A DNA stretch of 64,000 bases from Lichenostomus cassidix. Its lineage: Eukaryota > Chordata > Aves > Passeriformes > Meliphagidae. The notes beneath the pieces were generated by a model that was not told where the DNA came from, made no database searches, and saw nothing but the letters and a program-made list of their open reading frames with translations. Position numbers and translations under genes: made by a program. Shown here piece after piece: positions 58,735 to 64,000 of this stretch. Location: positions 11,088,501 through 11,152,500 of the forward strand of contig CM039193.1 in assembly GCA_008360975.2 (NCBI GenBank), given 5' to 3'. Within the stretch, counting starts at the first letter, position 1; every line of letters begins with the position of its first letter.

Positions 58735-59395
58735 CCTTACCATAATTTTATTTTATTACAAAAAGAGCCCGTATTAAAAAAGCTCATGATTATGTTTTCT
58801 GTTCACCAAGACTTTTCCTGTATTCGACCTTTGGATAACCTCCAAGGCTTGCAAACATTTGAAAGGAGTAAAGGAGCTCATTTTATTGCAGGGCCTCAGC
58901 ATACATTCTTTCCAGCCTATCTTTAACATCAGTTGACAAGAATTATATAATTGCAGTCTGTGATCCCTTTAAGGCTAAAATGTATTCGTTTTCCCTCAAA
59001 GAACACTTCAGGTTTCAGAGTTAAATGTATACTTTTTTTTCCCCATCTGGGTTATTCTGTAGAAAGCCGTTTTCTCTTAAACTGGCAAGTCTCATTCTAC
59101 CAAGTCGCATGGATTTATTTTTTACTGCGGTTTTAAGCTCACATGTTAACAAGTAGAAGAAATAGCCTCCAAATCCCAACCTGTGTTTCCCATTCCATTG
59201 GAAAATTAGTGGGTTACAGAGAACACGCAAGGGGAATTACACTCCTTAGGTGGAATCAAATAAAATTTCAACATACCAATTTAATCAAATTAGTGTCTAA
59301 TGCTAATTGATAGGCAGTCTGGAGATGGACAGGTAGCTGGATTGGATTTGATCTCGCATTTCACAGGCATGACGTAATCTGCTGGATCAGGAAGG
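58735..59395. promoter_or_regulatory. Best candidate conserved non-coding block of the window
   Basis: About 660 bases, AT-rich, stop-dense, with isolated CpGs at regular intervals (58771, 58825, 58988, 59069, 59106, 59127, 59226, 59355, 59372). Words include ACCATAATTTTATTTTATTAC, ATTATATAATTGCAG near 58943 and CCAATTTAATCAAATTAGTGTCTAATGCTAATTGATAGGC at 59277-59314 broken here for reference into its TAAT/ATTA cores. No frame longer than 70 codons and no repeat match. Strong resemblance to deeply conserved enhancers; untested. Confidence 0.47.
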
Positions 59396-60399
59396 AATTT
59401 CTGGTTTCCTATCAGAATGGCATCTGCCACCATGTTTTAGGAAGCAGTGGACATCTGATACTTGGATAGGAGCTGGGGAAGGATGCCAAAAAAGAAGTCT
59501 GAAGATAATACCTGGAATTTAAGAGATGAATTAGCTGTTGCCATGATGATGTTCTGTTTGCCTATGTTCCTCACCATTCAGGTTCTCACTGGTGTTTGTA
59601 CTCCTGCAGAGTAAAAAAAAGCACATAAACATGTGAGTATTCCTGGAAGATTTTCATGCCAGTTCTGTTCATGTGTCAGAGCCAGTGAGGCTTGGACATT
59701 CTGCTTGGAAGGAAAACAAGTGATGCTACTGTGGTGCTCAGAGCACTTTCACTTTGCTCCTTGAGAATGGAGTGAGAAGTTCAAAGAAACTTCAAAAATC
59801 CTCACCCCTCCAAGTATTTCTGAACGATAAAAAATGGAGGGTGTAAGTAGCCTAGTCATGGATATGTGCATGCAGGAGGGGAAATTAAATTTGTCTCAAG
59901 AATTAGCTGTCAGGAGCAATCTGGCTGGCTGAAGCTAGAGAAGAGACTGGGCTCAGTGGGCCAATTGTCCACTTTGGTGCTGCAAAGGGGTCTGGGGGTA
60001 GGAGTTGAAATCGAGAGTTTTGGGGGTTCTTCTCAATTTTGTCATGAGCTTACCCCAGATGTCAGCTTTCTTACCTGACAGAAGAAGACAGTGGCAGTGA
60101 GTGTGCCTGCCTTTGTGCCCTTTTATCCAAGCACTTGAGGAAGTGCAAACCTTTATTCCAAATAATGTTTGCCAGTAAAAATGGATCTCCTCTTCAAATA
60201 TTTGGTTACTCTAATGCTGATTGCCCCCATTCCCTAAGGGGAATAGTGGGCAGGGGCAGCATTCCTGCTTTTATAGAGGGGCAGGCTTGAGAGGGCTGTA
60301 ACTGCATGTCACGGGGGATGGATGCAATAACTGAAGAGAGGGGAGCCAGTAATAGAATCCTTTTAATAAACTACAAGCCCACAGTTTATAAACTTGGAC
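59396..60399. other. Anonymous sequence, no gene recognised
   Basis: Only short chance frames. A mildly AT-rich stretch at 59480-59640 has no clear motif cluster. No repeats recognised. Confidence 0.42.
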
Positions 60400-61480
60400 A
60401 CAGATTATGCTCCTGCCTAGTGTATAAAAATAACCACATTTGGACGTCTTTGTGGCCAAAGGATCCTATAACCTGTTAAGTTTTCGCTGCCTGTTTTTCT
60501 AATGTAGGCAGGACCAGTGTAATACCCTGCGTTGCACTGAAAGGGAAAATCTCTGGTCTGTTAAGCTGTTCCCTGCCTTTGGTAGCCTCTATGTATCAGG
60601 ATTCACATTCTTGTTTCTGTTTCAAACAGGAGACTAGTTTACAAGGCAAGTTCCTCCTAGGAGATCACAAGAGGCTTTCTTTCCCCTTTCTTTTTCTGAG
60701 AGGAAGGATTAGGTCACGGTATTCCGTTTGCTTTTTATTTTTTTCTCCTTTGGCTAATCTGCTCTCCAAGATGTCCATGTTACAAGAGAAATAAAAGGCT
60801 TTAAGTGAGCACAGGATTTTTTTCCCTTCACCTCAGCACTCCAGCCAAGAAGGGCGATTTATAGAAATCGCCACATGGAAAAGCCTTAAAACAGAATTTC
60901 AGATGCTTATAAGACAAAGCAGAAAGATAGCAGAGCGGCAGGTGCCTTCTCCTTACCTCTCAGGGTGGTGTTCTGCCTGCTCTTAAGGAGTTTGGTGGAT
61001 AGTGATTACCAATACGTCTGCACTGTATCCAGGTGTACTGTACGTACAGTTACAGCTTTGTACAATGAGCTTGTGCCGTCCCTCACCTGCAATCAGGAGG
61101 TTTATCATTATTCAAAGACCTTTGTTTGCTATTATCTTTGTGCATTTTGTGTGGTGGAAGCATTAATGGCAGCAGGGTTTGAGATGTGCTCTTTGAGCCT
61201 GGCACCTTTCCTGGTGCCAGCGTGAGATGTGCTGCGCATCGCTTGGCTTCGGTCGAGGGGAGGACACACACTGCTGCCCATCCTTCTGTGCGGAAAGTTT
61301 TGGGACTCTCTAAACAAAATGACTTTGTTCAGAGCACACTGCACACAAAGATGATTGCTTTAATGAATGCTGAATTATCCTTGTTCAAATACCAAGTACC
61401 GGTGCTAGTTTGTGGTGAGACATAAAGATTTTTGCTGCAATACGTATGAATCTGCATTTGGTTTGTACCTAGAACAGGTA
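60400..61480. promoter_or_regulatory. Large candidate conserved block with hairpin and palindrome
   Basis: A composite of AT-rich and CpG-bearing stretches. It holds a perfect 8-bp inverted repeat (GGCGATTT atag AAATCGCC, 60853-60872) and a perfect 14-bp palindrome (ACTGTACGTACAGT, 61037-61050), followed by a TTTATCATTATTCAAAG stretch and an ATTATCTTTGTGC (GATA/TCF-like) stretch at 61100-61145. CpGs recur at 61016, 61043, 61078, 61216, 61240 and 61253. Frames are short and on both strands. Regulatory or structured-RNA role is inference. Confidence 0.4.
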
Positions 61481-61689
61481 CAGCTTGTTCATACTGGTCA
61501 TGCCACATTTGGCAAACTGCATTTAAAGGGCCAGGTCTGCCTTGATTTAAATCAGCACAGCTCTGCTGAACTTCGTGCCAGGCTCTGACAACTAAAGTTA
61601 TGCTTCTCAAATGTTTTTGGCTATTTTTTCAGTCCTTTCTTTCCAAAGAGTTTTAGAAATGCAATTAATGGACAGTAATACTAAGCAGT
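61481..61689. other. Anonymous spacer before MIR relic
   Basis: No distinctive signal; a 93-codon - frame overlaps 61329-61610 without support. Confidence 0.4.
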
Positions 61690-61902
61690 TACACATGAAA
61701 AGCTGTTTATCTAAGGATATCAAAGTGCTTGACAAAGGTGGGTAATTCTCACAGTGCCCTTTTTTTGCAGGGTGAGATGCTGGCATGCAGAGACAGCGAG
61801 CGGTTTATCTGAGTAACAGAGTCGGTAGCAGAGGTAGTAATTAAAACTTTGGTCTCATGACACCCAACTCTGTACTGTAACCACTAGACAAACTGCCTCC
61901 CG
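61690..61902 (-). repeat. Well-preserved amniote MIR/CORE-SINE relic
   Basis: Reads in order 'tcaaagtgcttgacaaaggtgggtaattctcac', a core region with 'tgagatgctggcatgcagagacagcgagcggtttatctgagtaacagagtc', then 'ctcatgacacccaactctgtactgtaaccactagacaaactgcctcc'. This is a nearly full-length reverse-orientation copy ending in the tRNA-like 5' part. Adjacent DNA is AT-rich and enhancer-like, so exaptation is conceivable. Confidence 0.78.
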
Positions 61903-62275
61903 GAACCGTATCTCATCTCTATCTCCCTACATATGCACAATAAAGCCTTTGTAGTATATGCTGTACACTTGCTATTGATAGTTGTATCAGCTGAAAGATA
62001 ATGCTCGCTCTTCTAACTGGCTGCAAGTGTGCTCCACACAGCCTCAATTATCTGAACATAATGCTGGAGAAGGGGAGAATTTTGGATTACTGAGGGCTTC
62101 AAATAATTGAAGGAGTTTTCAGTGCAATTAATAGACATGGTAGGAATACAGCAGATTTTGGAGAGTAGGTTTGGGTACTTGGTGTCACACCGTGCAGTCA
62201 GTCAATAACCAACATGCTGCTGTTTGGGAGGTTTTCTTTTTCTCCAAACAGAATAGTGTCTGTTCCTTGCTTTGT
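61903..62275. other. Moderately AT-rich sequence, nothing recognised
   Basis: Contains ATATGCACAATAAAGCC near 61931 and GTGCAATTAATAG near 62122 but no clear cluster. No frames or repeats. Confidence 0.4.
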
Positions 62276-62425
62276 TTCAGACAAAAAAATGGGAAAAATT
62301 TATTTTCGATGTGTTGTTGATATCCCTTTAATTTTGATGAAGAGTGATAGCCATCATTTTGGTCAATGGGAAGCTGTTTATGGACGTGGGTAGTTTAAAA
62401 ACACTGATTGATCAGTGTTACATGG
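62276..62425. promoter_or_regulatory. AT-rich block with 20-bp inverted repeat
   Basis: AACACTGAT-tg-ATCAGTGTT at 62400-62419 is a perfect 9-bp inverted repeat around a 2-base centre; the block before it holds TTTATTTTCGATG and CCTTTAATTTTGATG words. Could be a dimeric-factor site or structural; no frame or repeat explains it. Confidence 0.33.
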
Positions 62426-62629
62426 CTTGGCCAGCAGTGGGGTGTGGGCTCTGTGGGTGGCTCTAAGTGTCTGCAGAGAAGCAAGACCAGACATCATCTG
62501 AAAAATAATTTCCCCTGCATATGCCCTAAACTCTGGGATTTCAAGTATGACCCAGCTGTTAATGAGCTCCATACAGGCAAACAAATGTTCAGTTACTGTA
62601 CTCGTTTAGGAAGCATTCGTTTAGGAAGA

Positions 62630-62885
62630 TAAAAACATGATCCACAGGACCTGCTCACGGAGTGTCTGTGCACTGCACACTGACCTCCCTGTGACAGAAA
62701 TCTTGACTAGTGCGACTTTATAATAAATTTCCCCATGCCACCTAGGCCAGCTGAACGTCACTGCCTGCTTCTCTGCAAGCTAATTTATTTCTAAATGCAG
62801 CAGAATAAAAAGATGGGATAAAGTTTGTAAAGCGTATCACAAAGTGTTACTGGCCCTGTTCAGTTTTCATCGCACCACATGCTCT
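62630..62885. promoter_or_regulatory. Candidate conserved non-coding element
   Basis: Includes CGACTTTATAATAAATTTCCCC near 62713 broken by TTTATAATAAA, GCTAATTTATTTC near 62780 and GTAAAGCGTATCAC near 62827, with CpGs at 62659, 62713, 62756, 62833 and 62870. No coding or repeat signal. Confidence 0.37.
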
Positions 62886-63239
62886 CACCGTGACTTGCTT
62901 TTTCAAACCAGCTCTGTCCTCTGCCTCACACCAGACACAGAAATTAAGAGGAGCCTTGCAGCAGCTATGAACTGACAGATTGGTGCAGGTGAGGAAAGGA
63001 TGTTCAGGAAGGAAATAAACTTGGCTTGGTTTTTATGAAATACAGTGTTGAGTAGAGGAGGGCTGGTCAGTGCTGAGTTCATCCTGAACTGCCTCTGTTC
63101 TGGGACTGAGGCAGTTACATGCCCCCGTCAGAGAAGCACACACACGCATTCAGATTAGTACAAGCCCCACAGTTTGGTTTATTTTTCTCAGCTATTACCT
63201 GAGAGATTTTATTTGTTGACATCTGGGTGCTGATGTCTG
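62886..63239. other. Anonymous sequence, nothing recognised
   Basis: Unremarkable apart from a short ACACACAC run near 63139. Confidence 0.42.
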
Positions 63240-63660
63240 ACTTCTTTTTTGAAAAGATCAATCTAATCTTAGTTGCTTTAAATTGTAACCTTAACTTTTT
63301 GTCTGTAAGTTTTCATTTCATCTCATTAGCTACTTTAAATGCCTGAAAATAATACATGCATTTTCTTGTGTGCTTCAGTGTTTACCCCAATATACATGTT
63401 TGTGCAGAGAGAACTTGCATGTTTATTATCTTTAATACAGTCTGGATGCACACACATACCTGATTCTCTTCCTACTTAGACATCATATTATACACAATTT
63501 CTATATGCATATTTGTAAGGGCTTCAGTGGAAACAGGACTGACACCAACATTTTATGCACTATTAGGAGGAGCGAGTTCACCCTTTAAAATGACTATATT
63601 TGGAAATCTGATTCTAAACTCTTGCTGGTTTAACTTAATTTTGTGGCTTTTCTCCAGATT
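63240..63660. promoter_or_regulatory. AT-rich block, weak candidate conserved element
   Basis: AT-rich throughout with AATCTAATCTTAG near 63262, CTCATTAGC near 63323 and TTTAACTTAATTTTG near 63629. Few CpGs. Composition-based call. Confidence 0.28.
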
Positions 63661-64000
63661 TTCATACCCAGTGGAAGTGAGGACAGGATTGAGAGGAACA
63701 CTTGTGCTCCTTGAAGGTGAGCATTCGTGTGAACACACTTGTGTAAGGGACTGGGTAAAGGTGTAGCTTTCAGCCCGTGTGAGAAACGACTGCACCAAAC
63801 TGTGGGGCTTCACAGGTCAATATTTGCACCTTGCTGTGCTCTTTTCCCCCCCACCACTTCGTTGGTCACAAGTCCCATCATTTTTATTTATTTGTTTTAT
63901 AGTATCAAGTCGGATGCTATTGTGGGAATCTCGTGCTCGCTTTTCTTTTCCCGCATTGTCTCTTTTCGGAACGCTCAAGCAGTGAGCCAAAGCACACAGG
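63661..64000. other. Window end, possible edge of a conserved block
   Basis: Two short chance frames. CpG frequency rises slightly from 63857 (63859, 63909, 63933, 63939, 63953, 63968, 63973), so another element or exon may continue beyond the window. Confidence 0.35.

Noticed and set aside
1..64000. Bacterial-type operons, CRISPR arrays, insertion sequences, rRNA genes, endogenous retroviral genes
   Set aside because: Looked for and not seen: no dense collinear frames, no regular spaced repeats, no paired LTRs and no recognisable gag, pol or env motifs.

Overview
The window reads as vertebrate nuclear DNA, most probably from a bird. Three short, 5'-truncated CR1 LINE 3' ends of the avian type lie at about 22.27, 29.66 and 57.06 kb. 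Old MIR/CORE-SINE and L2-like relics are scattered through it. There is no sign of Alu, B1 or young L1 elements, and repeat density is very low. CpG is scarce except in a few blocks, and base composition is mildly AT-rich. There are no bacterial-type operons, rRNA, mitochondrial or viral genes, and nothing I can call a tRNA. The species and the flanking genes cannot be named from the sequence.

I recognise no known protein-coding gene. Most open frames of 60-170 codons look like chance frames: they lack codon periodicity, splice context and familiar motifs. The layout is that of a gene desert or a very large intron. Blocks of AT-rich sequence, rich in TAATTA, GATA and octamer-like words and carrying isolated CpGs, alternate with featureless GC-moderate sequence. 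The best blocks are near 3.3-3.56, 5.1-5.35, 7.5-8.0, 11.06-11.59, 14.28-14.7, 15.3-15.56, 19.47-19.96, 22.96-23.72, 28.84-29.0, 36.89-37.21, 46.61-47.06, 55.81-56.17, 58.74-59.39, 60.4-61.48 and 62.63-62.88 kb. I call them candidate conserved non-coding elements by their look only; no alignment was possible.

The exception is 53.2-56.2 kb, which is richer in GC and CpG and holds the best case for an undescribed gene. At 55156-55509 there is an alanine/glutamate-rich open frame with strong coding periodicity. It is bounded by a good 3' splice site and a GAG|gtaggt donor. A 156-nt candidate intron with an ACTAAC branch site follows. A second exon-like piece (55666-55776) continues in the same phase to a stop. 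The joined product would be at least 154 residues, ending in two predicted helices and a lysine cluster. A possible upstream exon lies at 53594-53769, but its phase does not match.

Other weaker exon-like segments on the + strand are at 19221-19467, 22711-22755, 27414-27560 and 48610-48875; the last has a stop and AATAAA. Several matches of this kind are expected by chance in 64 kb. A 302-codon stop-free run at 6258-7163 is statistically unusual but does not resemble a protein. Short near-perfect palindromes inside the AT-rich blocks (1661, 55956, 60853, 61037, 62400) are the clearest unexplained small-scale structures.
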